From Phycisphaerae bacterium (GTDB lineage Bacteria > Planctomycetota > Phycisphaerae > UBA1845 > JAFGLZ01): 64,000 nt of DNA. Positions 48,101 through 56,021 of the stretch are shown here, in pieces. Within the stretch, counting starts at the first letter, position 1. Each line of letters begins with the position of its first letter. Below the pieces are notes generated by a model. It searched no databases, was not told the DNA's origin, and saw nothing but the letters and a program-made list of their open reading frames with translations. The stretch lies in contig JAFGLZ010000043.1 of assembly GCA_016927755.1 (NCBI GenBank), positions 31,732-95,731 of the forward strand, given 5' to 3'. A program made the position numbers and the translations under genes.

Positions 48101-48462
48101 TGGAGAATCTGAAGGCGAACCCACTCACCGGGCGGAACGCTGCACGCAAAGACCAAGAGATCCTCCGCGCGCGGTGACGACACGGGGGCAACGAAGCGAG
48201 TCTTCCAGTGTGCGCGCCCCTCTCGGATCGCCAGGGGAATCGTGTGATGTCCCGACTGCAATCGGACCTTCCGCCAGTCTACTAATCCGGGCGACGCGAT
48301 CCGCCCGGTCGGGATCTCCACAACCACAGGCCCCCTCCACGCGGTCGGGTTGAACAAGGAGATGACGGCGAGGGGTTCCGTCCCGGGCTGGGAGGACAAT
48401 TCCGCGGACGCCTTGATCTCGGCCGCCATCGCCAGTACGAGTATCAGGAGATGCGTCATCAT
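45181..48462 (-). CDS. Secreted DUF4838/GH20-like protein, orphan
   Basis: 1093 aa with a short signal peptide (MMTHLLILVLAMAAEIKASA). A beta-rich N-terminal half (about 20-520) leads to an alpha/beta TIM-like domain (about 540-900) containing DDNGGLCDCDRCKAYV. That Cys-D-Cys-x2-Cys motif is typical of the DUF4838/GH20-like barrel of planctomycete and verrucomicrobial proteins, where it may bind a metal or hold a loop. A helical part and an Ig-like C-terminal domain (about 990-1093) follow. No experimental function is known to me. Start: ATG 48462 with GGAG 7 nt upstream, not the 48621 frame that runs into the upstream gene. Same strand as the fusion gene, 152 nt apart. Confidence 0.72.
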   Translation of the reverse strand: MMTHLLILVLAMAAEIKASAELSSQPGTEPLAVISLFNPTAWRGPVVVEIPTGRIASPGLVDWRKVRLQSGHHTIPLAIREGRAHWKTRFVAPVSSPRAEDLLVFACSVPPGEWVRLQILQGSSSDRERSGPLVRESGQATITYPGIRAVIDEATGLLRELFYRGESLLAGPLRMEVAKLSKANPYGLLGAFGPGYAYADDQSAPSVKVNRRETVPHRVRWVSASSSGAMTEVNFLIEVRGGPSMALTYRVHDCGVVDILLDGQPWQGTSPWCGHAAAYVLPLIGKPEALPYLEDRFPFYGFKGYTACVRQTACVRRGTQVGMLELGEETVNGRRWIRRITPFGSGKADSAQDLVEATDEGLIVDVLPVRSPLPDGVLEIACPDSARPIGQMLLKGMAVVGVKAKMVEANEESAAPRLDLMIVAESDGIEPDGFEIRPASVRPGLPQGGSVQARSLNGLYQATIAISAHVARFGASLPTIAGNPVVSMRGGGFGGGQIEVDFPYGSEEEWKRVLENLAVSGMNRFACLGMWGNWKMPVSYTYMPELRSTSPDAYDESSGTKLVEIDQHRKKGLRLTRFLHDRGAGVWLWIPIGCVPTTFAQKSPQAMAPLARGGRSEKIPCFTHPDYRRYLDAFFRELLETYPIQGLFLVRDDNGGLCDCDRCKAYVAGSRTKNAAWEQYLVIYDLLRTRRFTGEIAVYPYFDGYAPRLEPLLPQDLYIVGHGGEPAVLTHDYDRIGLMGDTWLDNLYANFRLPPSPRMRRLLADRGSFWIGGAYRGTELPWESIGRFGREPTATPNTLRYEWASRTFGNAHALAFVRMSQAYERLWEINARYLLPGVWMRLGSARRKDVVVACTTCASRLRDRLDELKEQVDQRAHARWLGHVELFAPFIEYHLHRLDLFARVYDLVLAHEATLKGGGPLPDDARQNILAWYREISDWAAKYDAAMKSAPEGMLTHCRGMTRPYKEWMAGYDQWLEAQLRVKQFAGSVRMEAGGLKAGRPFTLTIDLRNSGACPWIPEVGHKILLSGVAERLGLPKEWAYEGDWMAPGDSRTIKLQGTAPSTSGAGSLKAAFLTPFSHPSEFVKCEINVAWD

Positions 48463-48532
48463 GGCTGTCTCCACATGACAATCCCCGTCGGTGTACTGCC
48501 AAGAGCCGGCGAGGGCAATCACGTGCACCCAT

Positions 48533-49975
48533 TCAGCGTGCCGCCGGCAACGCGGTTCGCGTAGATGTAGGGCCAGCGTCCGTCGAAGCCGGTGGCGGAA
48601 GCTGGAGCGACGGGTCTCCAAACACCATGAACTTCATTCCTTGGAAGAAGATGCTGGGCGGGTACCAGCCCGGCTTGGGCTCGAGCGTCGCAAGCTTTTC
48701 CTTCTTGAAGTAGTGGCGGATCGCCCGGTTCCATACGTCCCCAAGGCGGGGCTCTCGCAGCCCTTGAAGGCCCTTCACAAACCCCTCCACGAGCGTGAGT
48801 CCGCAGGGCTGGCTCCCGGTGTTACAGCCGATGTACGCCACGGCCCCGCTCGGGCCGATCCGAAGGAGACCCTCGCCCAGGCCGGTACGATTGTACCTGC
48901 CCGTCTGGTAAGGCGCCGGCGGCGGGGGCGGCTCACTGAAGACCTCGCCGTGATTCGTTCCCTTGTGTTTCTCCCCGTCGATGTCGAGGTACGGCTCGTA
49001 AGGCGGCAGCGCCGCGAACCGCGCGGTCGAGCATCCGGCCGAGACGATCACGGGCAGACGATTCGCGTTCCGGATCCTGACCAGGTCGACCAGACCGAGC
49101 GACCGCTCCCACCGATCGTCCTTTCCGTGGCCCGCATGGATGAGAAGGTCGAGGCCCTCGTTCATCAGTCGGACGACTTCCTCGGCCGTCGGCGGCGGGG
49201 TGGCCGGGTCGTTTCTCTTGTCCGCGAAGTAGAGCTTCTCCGCGATCCAGCCGGGGGGCAGCGCTCCGGCGAGTCGGTCGAATAGCTGGCGGCTGTCGAC
49301 CCAGCCACCCACCGCAACGAACCCGGCCCGTCGGGCTACGAGCCTTCCGGCGTTCCGGAGCCTTTCCTCGTATCGGATGGTCTTGGCGGCCACGATTTCG
49401 ACTTGCCTGGTCGTGCTCACCGGCCAGCGGCCCACCGCGACCTCGGGCAGATAGTCGACGGCGTCGAAGTTGATCGGGTCGTTCTTGTTCTTCTCCCCGC
49501 GCACCTCGCCGAAGTAGCCGGCGTGGAATCCGTCCTTCCGCCCGTTCCAGTCCTCGAACGATCCGTCCCGCTTGGCCAGATCCGCGTAGTAGAGGTCGCT
49601 CGGGTAGAAGGCATAATCGGCCGCCGCCGGCGTGATCCGATCGAGGACCATGTAACGAACGGGAAGGACGTCGGCGTCACCGACGAGCAGGACGTAACGC
49701 CACCCGCGGTTCTCCCATCCCTCGTAGATTCTGCGCTTCAGACGCTCCGGGGCGTCGACCCCTGGCGCGCCCTCAAGGGCCTTTTCCAGGACGAGGACGT
49801 CAACAGGTAACTGGCGTTGCTTGTGCCGGACGTAACCGGACAGGGCGCCGCCGAATCGCTCCGGCGCGACCACCACGAGCCCAGCGGGCGCTTGAGCAAG
49901 AGCACCCACATGAGCAACGGCCAGGACAATGGCGAGGCTGATTGAGATTGCAGGATCTCGACCGGGGCACTTCAT
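48533..49975 (-). CDS. Peptidase C25 (gingipain-like) family protein
   Basis: 480 aa. Signal peptide (SISLAIVLAVAHVGALAQA). The body matches the C25/gingipain caspase-like fold: WRYVLLVGDADVLPVRY and YYADL early, PEVAVGRWPVST in the middle, and the catalytic pair His in LIHAGHGKDD and Cys in SAGCSTARF (about 100 residues before GPSGAVAYIGCNTGS). Secreted cysteine peptidase, probably cleaving after Arg or Lys in related enzymes, though specificity here is unknown. No Por-type C-terminal sorting domain is seen. The gene lies upstream of, and may be co-transcribed with, the DUF4838-type gene (70 nt). ATG 49975 has no ribosome site but a TAGAAT box 6 nt before it. Confidence 0.85.
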   Translation of the reverse strand: MKCPGRDPAISISLAIVLAVAHVGALAQAPAGLVVVAPERFGGALSGYVRHKQRQLPVDVLVLEKALEGAPGVDAPERLKRRIYEGWENRGWRYVLLVGDADVLPVRYMVLDRITPAAADYAFYPSDLYYADLAKRDGSFEDWNGRKDGFHAGYFGEVRGEKNKNDPINFDAVDYLPEVAVGRWPVSTTRQVEIVAAKTIRYEERLRNAGRLVARRAGFVAVGGWVDSRQLFDRLAGALPPGWIAEKLYFADKRNDPATPPPTAEEVVRLMNEGLDLLIHAGHGKDDRWERSLGLVDLVRIRNANRLPVIVSAGCSTARFAALPPYEPYLDIDGEKHKGTNHGEVFSEPPPPPAPYQTGRYNRTGLGEGLLRIGPSGAVAYIGCNTGSQPCGLTLVEGFVKGLQGLREPRLGDVWNRAIRHYFKKEKLATLEPKPGWYPPSIFFQGMKFMVFGDPSLQLPPPASTDAGPTSTRTALPAAR

Positions 49976-49981
49976 GGCTGG

Positions 49982-50012
49982 ATTCTAGTTCAGGGAGGGG
50001 CACTGACGTCAA
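49982..50012 (-). promoter_or_regulatory. Promoter candidate of the C25 gene, near-leaderless
   Basis: On the minus strand TTGACG (50007-50012) and TAGAAT (49982-49987) are 19 nt apart, and TAGAAT ends 6 nt before ATG 49975. Both hexamers match 5 of 6 consensus bases, but the spacer is 2 nt longer than ideal. Transcription would begin at or beside the start codon. Confidence 0.4.
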
Positions 50013-50213
50013 GGCGACGGGGCCTGAAACCGTAGAACCGGAACCCGCTCCATCGGACTGTGTGAAATCGGGGAATGCCGCTCCCGCATCATGACCAGCC
50101 TCCATGCCCAATTCCCGGGCAGTAGAGACTCTCATGGCGACCGGATCAAGATCCGGGGGGCTGGCCAGACCGGCATGGTCATCCCCGGCGGACGACCCGC
50201 GAAGTCGGCAGTG

Positions 50214-50255
50214 TTCCAAGAAAGAAGGGGAGGGCCACCTGCGGCAGCCCTCCCC
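50214..50255 (-). terminator. Intrinsic terminator of the RRM gene
   Basis: Read on the minus strand: GGGGAGGGC (50255-50247), an 11-nt loop, GCCCTCCCC (50235-50227), then TTCTTTCTT. It is a perfect 9-bp GC-rich stem with a T-rich tail, 22 nt after the RRM stop. It is the clearest Rho-independent terminator in the window. Confidence 0.85.
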
Positions 50256-50277
50256 GATCTAGACATCGTGTCGCGAC

Positions 50278-50574
50278 CTAGTAACGGCGATTGCCGCCAC
50301 CGTAGCCGCCACCGCCGCTGCGCGGCGCTCGCGGCTTGGCCTCGTTTACGGTGAGGGCGCGGCCCTTGTTGTCCTTACCGTTCAGTGCGTTGATGGCCGC
50401 CTGGGCCTCCTGGTCGGAACCCATCTCGACGAACCCGAAGCCCTTGCTCTGGCCCGTGCCGCGGTCGTTGATGACCTCAGCGCTCTCGACGGTTCCATGC
50501 GGCGCCAACAACTGTTCCAAATCCGAACTGCTCACATCGTAGCCCAGATTCCCGACGTACAGCTTTTTGCCCAT
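50278..50574 (-). CDS. Single-RRM RNA-binding protein
   Basis: 98 aa, one RNA-recognition motif. RNP2 is LYVGNLGY (residues 5-12) and RNP1 is KGFGFVEM (about 45-52), with the aromatic residues that stack on RNA. A Gly/Arg-rich tail (RSGGGGYGGGNRRY) follows, as in cyanobacterial and planctomycete Rbp proteins that are often cold-induced and act as RNA chaperones in the cytoplasm. Start: ATG 50574 with AAGGAGA 7 nt upstream; the frame above it (to 50694) has no family resemblance. It is a single gene with its own intrinsic terminator. The upstream AT-rich zone (about 50715-50775) probably holds the promoter. Confidence 0.95.
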   Translation of the reverse strand: MGKKLYVGNLGYDVSSSDLEQLLAPHGTVESAEVINDRGTGQSKGFGFVEMGSDQEAQAAINALNGKDNKGRALTVNEAKPRAPRSGGGGYGGGNRRY

Positions 50575-51317
50575 CGTACTTCTCCTTTCGATGGCATGCG
50601 AACCCGTTATTTCTCTTTCAGGGTCGCGTGTGAAAGTGGCCGACGTTCCGGCCCGAAGGTAGGATGGCGATCGAGGCAATCCGGACTTGAACAACTGTCG
50701 GGCTTAGGCCTTGTTCGACGAACCAACCATATACATCATAACGCGACCGATCAAAAAGAGTACACAAAAGTCTAGAATCACGTTTGTTCTGCCAGCCATG
50801 GACCGCACTTGGAGCCGTCGCATCCCCAAGGCGCGCTTGCCGAGCTGCAGGGACGAGCTGACGCATGACCGTCCCGGAGAATGCGACTCTCAGCAAGCGG
50901 AAGCTGGAAACCGACGGCCTTCCACGCCTTGGCCGGAGAGCTTCTCGGCGAAGTTGATCGGGTTGTGGAACGCCATATGGGCGCGAATGATGTCCATCTG
51001 CCGCTGGAACGGTGTCTCGAGGGGATCACATGGTATCCATCGTAGAGATAGCTGCCCGGTGACTGTTGACCGCCTGGTGTCCTCGATTCTGGTCCGGAAT
51101 CGCTATAAGGCCATTCACGTAAACCTCTTACAACCTGTCCTTCGTCCTCCGGAGTCAGAGCTTGCAGGTTCGAGTCCTGGGCGGCTCTCGATCGACAGTA
51201 ACCCCTCCGAGCGAACGCTTTGCATGGTGGCGGTGGGCCGTGCGTACCTCGATGGCTGATGCGAACCAGTGACAGGTGCCGATAATAGCTAGGCCCTCAA
51301 CCCAAGGAACGCGTTCT
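50575..51317. other. 743-nt region with AT-rich zone and a tRNA remnant; no supported gene
   Basis: Between the RRM gene (-) and the dockerin gene (+). It contains an AT-rich zone around 50715-50775, a reading-frame piece on the minus strand ending at 50890 that looks protein-like (FQRQMDIIRAHMAFHNPINF) but has no start or family, and the tRNA-Arg 3' half at 51147-51188. The mixture suggests a decayed insertion scar. Confidence 0.5.
51147..51188 (+). pseudogene. 3' half of a tRNA-Arg(CCG) gene (remnant)
   Basis: CTCCGGA reads as an anticodon loop with U33, anticodon CCG and purine 37. It is followed by the 3' anticodon strand GTCAG, a 5-nt variable loop, a T-stem with 4 of 5 pairs, the T-loop TTCGAGT, and a 7-nt acceptor strand GCGGCTC plus one base. 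Spacing is exactly that of a tRNA. The 5' half is missing: no D-arm, no pairing anticodon strand, no GAGCCGC upstream. From memory it resembles E. coli tRNA-Arg(CCG) closely over the same stretch. It is probably a duplicated 3' end, as made by tRNA-targeted integrases. Confidence 0.6.
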
Positions 51318-53312
51318 GTGTCGGCTTCGCTGCGTTGCTTCTGGCTCTGCCCCGTCGTGATGATCGCGCTGAGCGTGCCTTCACCCGCGTCCGGCGCCGT
51401 CCTCTACGAGGAGACCTTCGAAGACGATTTCGCCGGCTCGATGCCGCTCAGCGGCCCGGGGCGGTGGGACGTCGTTGTGCAGGGGGCCGGCTGCACGAAC
51501 CGGGTAGTGGCGTCTTCCCCGATGGCGACAGGGCAGGCCGTTCACATGGTTGATCCCTCAACCACCGCGGGTGTCCTTCTGGTGGAGAACGACGACATCG
51601 GCAGTCGAGACCAACTGCATGCTTCGTTCCGGTGCTACGAGGCCTCATCCGCAACCGGCAGACTCACATGCGTGATCGGTAGCTTCAACGGGGCCCTGCG
51701 ATTCGCCGAGTTGAGCATCGGCGCGGGCAACGTTGTGGCCAAGCAGGCCAGCGGCACGGCGGACATCGATCCCGCCGGACAAGAGTACGCCGCGGGCACG
51801 ACCGTATCGATCGACGTGGTCGTCAACTCCGGCGCCGAAGCGATCGACTACACAACCAGCAACGGCCTCAACGACTCGTTGCCCGCCAACCGGTACGATG
51901 TCTACGTCAACGGCTCCTTGATCATCGACGACGCCGACACCGTCAACTACGACGGGTCCATCAGTTTCTTCTCCTTCCAGAGCGGAGACGCCGCGACCGG
52001 GGTCGATTTGCACCTCGACAACATCAAAATCGAAACCGTCGGCGCCGGCAGCCCTTCCGCGGACTTCTCTCTGATCGCCGTCCCTTCCTCTCAGGCGGCC
52101 GCTCCCGGTAGTGCGATTACCTACAACGTCTCTGTGACGTCGGAGGGGGGTTTCGCCGATCCTGTGGAACTCTCGACCTCGGGCCTCCCGACCGGTGTGA
52201 TCGTCGTTCTCGCCCCTGCCACCGCTACTCCGCCGGCTACCTCGGTCGCCACAGTGACCGTTCCCACTGACATCGCGGTGGGAACGCATCAATTCACGAT
52301 TCTGGGGTCCGGCGGCGGCCAAGAGCACCACGTGGTCGTCTCGTTCGTCGTCGCTCAGGACGCGATAGCGCCCTCCCTCGAGGTCCTCGTTCCCGACGGA
52401 TCGGAAGACCCCGGCCTCTTGGGCGAGACATTCACCATCAGCGGCACGGCCGACGACACCGGAGGCGCCGGCCTGGCCGACGTCACCATCGACACCGGTC
52501 AAGCCAACGACGGAACTCCTGACGCTTGGTCCTTCACCGTGCCCCTCGGCCTCGGTCAGAACATGTTCAACATTACCGCCCGTGACGGTGTGGACAATCT
52601 CACCGTTCGACAGGTCAACATTCGCCGTGGATACCTCCTGGGCGTCTCCGTTACGGGGACGGGCACCGTTGAGGTTACGCCCAACCAGCCTGCCTATCTC
52701 GACCAAGCCGCCGTTACCTTGACCGCAACAGCGGGCGCCGCCTATACCTTCGGACAGTGGCAGAACATCTCACCCGAACACCAGAACGACAATCCTCTCA
52801 GTCTGGTCCTGCGGCAGGACACGCAGATCACCGCCGTCTTCGAGGTGAACGTTGCCGTTAGCGCGCAGGCAGACCATCAGGATGCGTATGAGTACACCTC
52901 AGTGAGCCTGAGCGCCACCACGGATCCGGCCGTTTCGGATCTGTCCTACCAATGGAGCCAGACGGGCGGCGCCACGACGACACTTCAGAACGCCGATACT
53001 GCCAACCCGAGCTTCGCCGTTCCGGCGTTGACGAGCCAGGCGGAGAGCCTCCTGACATTCGAGGTGACGGTCAGGGACGGCGAGACGTTGCTAGGCACCC
53101 ATTCGGTTTCGGTGCAAGCATGGATGGCCGGCGACGCAGACCGTGACCACCGGGTGACCCTCGTCGATTTCGGCCGGCTCAAGGGCAGCTTCAACACGTG
53201 CTTGGGGGACCCCGACTACGACCCCAATGCGGATTTCAACGGTGACGGTTGTGTGGACCTCGTCGACTTCGGTTTGACGAAGCCGAACTTCAACACGTCC
53301 TTGCCGCCGTAG
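51318..53312 (+). CDS. Secreted dockerin-like protein with Ig-type modules
   Basis: 664 aa. Signal peptide (CFWLCPVVMIALSVPSPASGA). An N-terminal beta-sandwich of laminin-G/LamG-like or CBM type (about 30-240), two Ig/Big-type or cadherin-like modules (about 250-460), a bacterial Ig-like repeat with GTGTVEVTPNQPAY and a PKD-like segment. The C-terminal 60 residues form a dockerin type I-like module with two calcium loops: DADRDHRVTLVDFGRLK and DFNGDGCVDLVDFG, followed in both by F-N-T. Such modules are common at planctomycete C termini although cellulosomes are absent, so the partner is unknown. Start: GTG 51318 with AAGGAA 8 nt upstream. Followed by another surface protein after 57 nt. Confidence 0.8.
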   Translation: MSASLRCFWLCPVVMIALSVPSPASGAVLYEETFEDDFAGSMPLSGPGRWDVVVQGAGCTNRVVASSPMATGQAVHMVDPSTTAGVLLVENDDIGSRDQLHASFRCYEASSATGRLTCVIGSFNGALRFAELSIGAGNVVAKQASGTADIDPAGQEYAAGTTVSIDVVVNSGAEAIDYTTSNGLNDSLPANRYDVYVNGSLIIDDADTVNYDGSISFFSFQSGDAATGVDLHLDNIKIETVGAGSPSADFSLIAVPSSQAAAPGSAITYNVSVTSEGGFADPVELSTSGLPTGVIVVLAPATATPPATSVATVTVPTDIAVGTHQFTILGSGGGQEHHVVVSFVVAQDAIAPSLEVLVPDGSEDPGLLGETFTISGTADDTGGAGLADVTIDTGQANDGTPDAWSFTVPLGLGQNMFNITARDGVDNLTVRQVNIRRGYLLGVSVTGTGTVEVTPNQPAYLDQAAVTLTATAGAAYTFGQWQNISPEHQNDNPLSLVLRQDTQITAVFEVNVAVSAQADHQDAYEYTSVSLSATTDPAVSDLSYQWSQTGGATTTLQNADTANPSFAVPALTSQAESLLTFEVTVRDGETLLGTHSVSVQAWMAGDADRDHRVTLVDFGRLKGSFNTCLGDPDYDPNADFNGDGCVDLVDFGLTKPNFNTSLPP

Positions 53313-53369
53313 CGGCCTCGACACCGGATCCTCGAGAGGTCCTTCTCCGGGATAAGAGGGAGCCGACCA

Positions 53370-56021
53370 GTGCTGACAAGACGGACTCGAATAGGCTTCG
53401 CAGCGGCCTTTGTGGTCGTTTGGGCTCACCCTTCCGCGTCGGGGGCCCCTGTGGCCGGCGTGGTCATTGGGGATGGCAGCGGCCTCGTAAGCACGGAAAT
53501 CACGGTGGCGATCACGATGGAGGTGGATGCGTCGTCGACGCCGATCGACGGAGTCACGCTCAACTTCTCCGGAAACGATGCCGGCCTTGAACTCGTATCG
53601 TTTACGATGGGGCAGGACCTGGTCGGGTGGTTCGCACTGGATCCCTTTGACCCCGCCGACGGAATCGTCTCGCTGGTGACATTCGGCGCCGGTGCGACCG
53701 GGACGGTGCAACTGGGGACGCTTACCGTTCGATCCGCCGATCCGAACGCCTACGCGGTGGGGCTCACGACGGATTCCGGTGTGCCCACGGCCATCCTATC
53801 AGGCGTACAGGTGGCGGCGCCGACGATCACCCCCGGTATTGTGACCGTCACCGTCGGCACGGGCCCCGTGATCACCCAGCACCCATTGCCCGCACATCAA
53901 CAGGTCTGCCAAGGAGCAGACGTTGTTTACACCGTAACGGTGACCGGCACCAACGTGGCATACCAGTGGCAGAAGGATGGAGTCGATATCTCCGGGGCGA
54001 CAGCCGAGGCGCTGCAACTGACCGGCGTTCAGGAGGCGGATGGCGGATCGTACACCTGTGTTGTGAGCGATGACCATGGCGGACCGATCACGTCGAATGA
54101 GGCCGTTCTCGAGATCGACGCCGGTGCAGCGCCGGTAATCGTGCAGCATCCCGAGCCGGTGGAGCAGACCGTGTGCATCGGTGACGACGTCACCTACGCG
54201 GTCGTGGCGAACGGCCTGAACGTGACCTACCAGTGGCGGAAGGACGGAGTCGACGTCCAGGGAGCCACGTCAGGCACACTCGAAGTCGCGGACGTAGGGG
54301 CGGCAGATGCAGGACCGTACACGTGCGTGGTCGGCGACGACTGCGGCGGCTCCGTCATGTCGACGACGGCCCTCCTACATGTCGCGCCTGCCCTCGCCAT
54401 CACCCAGCATCCTTCCCCTCCGGCTCAGGCGGTTCCTCCAGGCAGCGACGTCACCTACGCGGTGGCAGCCACGGGGCTGAATGTGACGTACCAATGGCAG
54501 ATGGACGGTATGGACATCCCCTGGGCAATCGGCGACACGCTGCAACTGGTCGCCGTGCAGGAAGCCTTTGCCGGATCCTATGCGTGCGTCGTGAGCGACG
54601 GCTGCGGCGGCTCCGTCACGTCGAATTCGGCTGTCCTCGAGATCGGCGCCGGCAGCGGGCCGGTGATTGTCCAGCAACCTGAACCCGCGGATCAGACCGT
54701 GTGTATCGGCGATGATGTTACCCACTCCGTCGCGGCGAGCGGCCTGAACGTGACCTACCAGTGGCGGAAGGACGGGGCTGACATCCAGGGAGCCACGGCC
54801 GACACACTGGAACTCACGGATGTGGGGGCCGTGCATGGCGGATCATATACGTGTGTCGTCAGAGACGACAACGGCGGCCCCGTCATCTCAACCGCAGCCG
54901 TCCTGCATGTCGCGCCTGTGCTTGCCGTCACGCAGCACCCCTTGCCCTCGACCCAGGTGGTCGAACCGGGCAGCAACCTGACCTACTCTGTCGCCGCTAC
55001 GGGGCTGAGTGTGACGTACCAATGGCGGAAGGACGGTGCGGACATTCCCGGAGCGACGGGTAGCATGCTGGAACTGGCCGGGGTGAACGAGGCGGACACC
55101 GGATCGTACCGCTGCGCGGTGAGCGACGACTGCACCGGGCCTTTGTTATCCAATCCGGCAACGCTGACCGTTCAGTCGGAGGGTGATGACGGTAACGGAG
55201 ACAACACCCCCGGTGACGATGATGGCGGCGACAGCAACCTCCCCGACCCGTCCGATCAGGAGGGCGCGGGTTTCCCACCGTTGGTGGGCTCGCTCTCCGT
55301 CACCGTCGGCTATATCGAACTCGGCTGGTCCGACAACAGCGACGACGAAGACGGCTATGAGATCCATCGACGAATCGAGGTGCCGAACGCCCCGATCGGC
55401 CAGGGCCACTGGCGACCCCTCGCCTTTGTCGGTCGAGACACGACCGTCTACCGGGACGAGACGGTACAGCCCGAAACCACCTACAGCTACCGCGTTCGCA
55501 TGTTACGGGACGGTCTGGCCGGTGACTGGCTCGTGCTGTTGCCCGTCATGACACCGGCCGCTTCGCCAATGCCCCCGGCGGCTCCGGTCGACATGGACTT
55601 CATCGATGTGAGCCATGATCGTGTCACGATATCCTGGACCGACACGGCCGATGATGAGAGCGGCTTCTGCGTCCAACGAAGAATCGCGGATGGATCGTGG
55701 CAGACTCTGGCGACCCTACCGCCCGACACGACCACCTACAGCGACACGGATGTGGCTGACCAGACAGTCTATGCCTATCGCTGCGCCGCCCTCAACGAGA
55801 TTGGCTTCAGCCAGTGGCTGTTGTCCACCGAAGTCACCACTCCTCCCGCGCCCGATGCGACCGGGCTGCCCGATTCCCTGGGGCCTTCCGATCAGATTCC
55901 GAGCCAGCCAATCCCCGGGGGCGAACCGTTCTGCGGTTCCTGCAGCGCGGGCGTGGGGCAGGCCACGCTGATGTGCCTCCTGTCCCTCGGCCTGTGCCGG
56001 CTGCGCTGGCGAAGGGACTGA
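53370..56021 (+). CDS. Surface protein with five Ig-like repeats, two FnIII and a Cys-type C-terminal anchor
   Basis: 883 aa. Signal peptide, then a cohesin-like beta domain (about 28-160: VVIGDGSGLVSTEITVAI, LNFSGNDAGLELVSF). Five I-set/Ig-like domains follow (about 165-600), each with Y-Q-W-x-K/M-D-G and D-x-G-x-Y-x-C. An acidic linker (DDGNGDNTPGDDDGGD) comes next, then two fibronectin type III domains (about 645-830, with ELGWSDNSDDEDGYEI and ISWTDTADDESGF). The end is PFCGSCSAG, a hydrophobic helix and RLRWRRD, a tripartite sorting-signal layout like PEP-CTERM or MYXO-CTERM. A cohesin-like domain next to a dockerin protein is notable. GTG 53370 has GAGGGAG 9 nt upstream. Confidence 0.82.
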   Translation: MLTRRTRIGFAAAFVVVWAHPSASGAPVAGVVIGDGSGLVSTEITVAITMEVDASSTPIDGVTLNFSGNDAGLELVSFTMGQDLVGWFALDPFDPADGIVSLVTFGAGATGTVQLGTLTVRSADPNAYAVGLTTDSGVPTAILSGVQVAAPTITPGIVTVTVGTGPVITQHPLPAHQQVCQGADVVYTVTVTGTNVAYQWQKDGVDISGATAEALQLTGVQEADGGSYTCVVSDDHGGPITSNEAVLEIDAGAAPVIVQHPEPVEQTVCIGDDVTYAVVANGLNVTYQWRKDGVDVQGATSGTLEVADVGAADAGPYTCVVGDDCGGSVMSTTALLHVAPALAITQHPSPPAQAVPPGSDVTYAVAATGLNVTYQWQMDGMDIPWAIGDTLQLVAVQEAFAGSYACVVSDGCGGSVTSNSAVLEIGAGSGPVIVQQPEPADQTVCIGDDVTHSVAASGLNVTYQWRKDGADIQGATADTLELTDVGAVHGGSYTCVVRDDNGGPVISTAAVLHVAPVLAVTQHPLPSTQVVEPGSNLTYSVAATGLSVTYQWRKDGADIPGATGSMLELAGVNEADTGSYRCAVSDDCTGPLLSNPATLTVQSEGDDGNGDNTPGDDDGGDSNLPDPSDQEGAGFPPLVGSLSVTVGYIELGWSDNSDDEDGYEIHRRIEVPNAPIGQGHWRPLAFVGRDTTVYRDETVQPETTYSYRVRMLRDGLAGDWLVLLPVMTPAASPMPPAAPVDMDFIDVSHDRVTISWTDTADDESGFCVQRRIADGSWQTLATLPPDTTTYSDTDVADQTVYAYRCAALNEIGFSQWLLSTEVTTPPAPDATGLPDSLGPSDQIPSQPIPGGEPFCGSCSAGVGQATLMCLLSLGLCRLRWRRD
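53865..55173 (+). repeat. Five tandem Ig-domain repeat units, about 260 bp each
   Basis: Units begin near 53865, 54127, 54391, 54655 and 54922. Each encodes an I-T/V-Q-H-P opening, a Y-Q-W-x-x-D-G core and a S-Y-x-C end. Units 2 and 4 are alike (VIVQ-P-EP), as are 3 and 5 (A-TQHP-P), suggesting duplication of a two-domain block. Confidence 0.75.

Noticed and set aside
50711..51259. 182-codon plus-strand frame in the gap upstream of the dockerin gene
   Set aside because: Mixed composition, runs through the tRNA remnant, no motif and no ribosome site.
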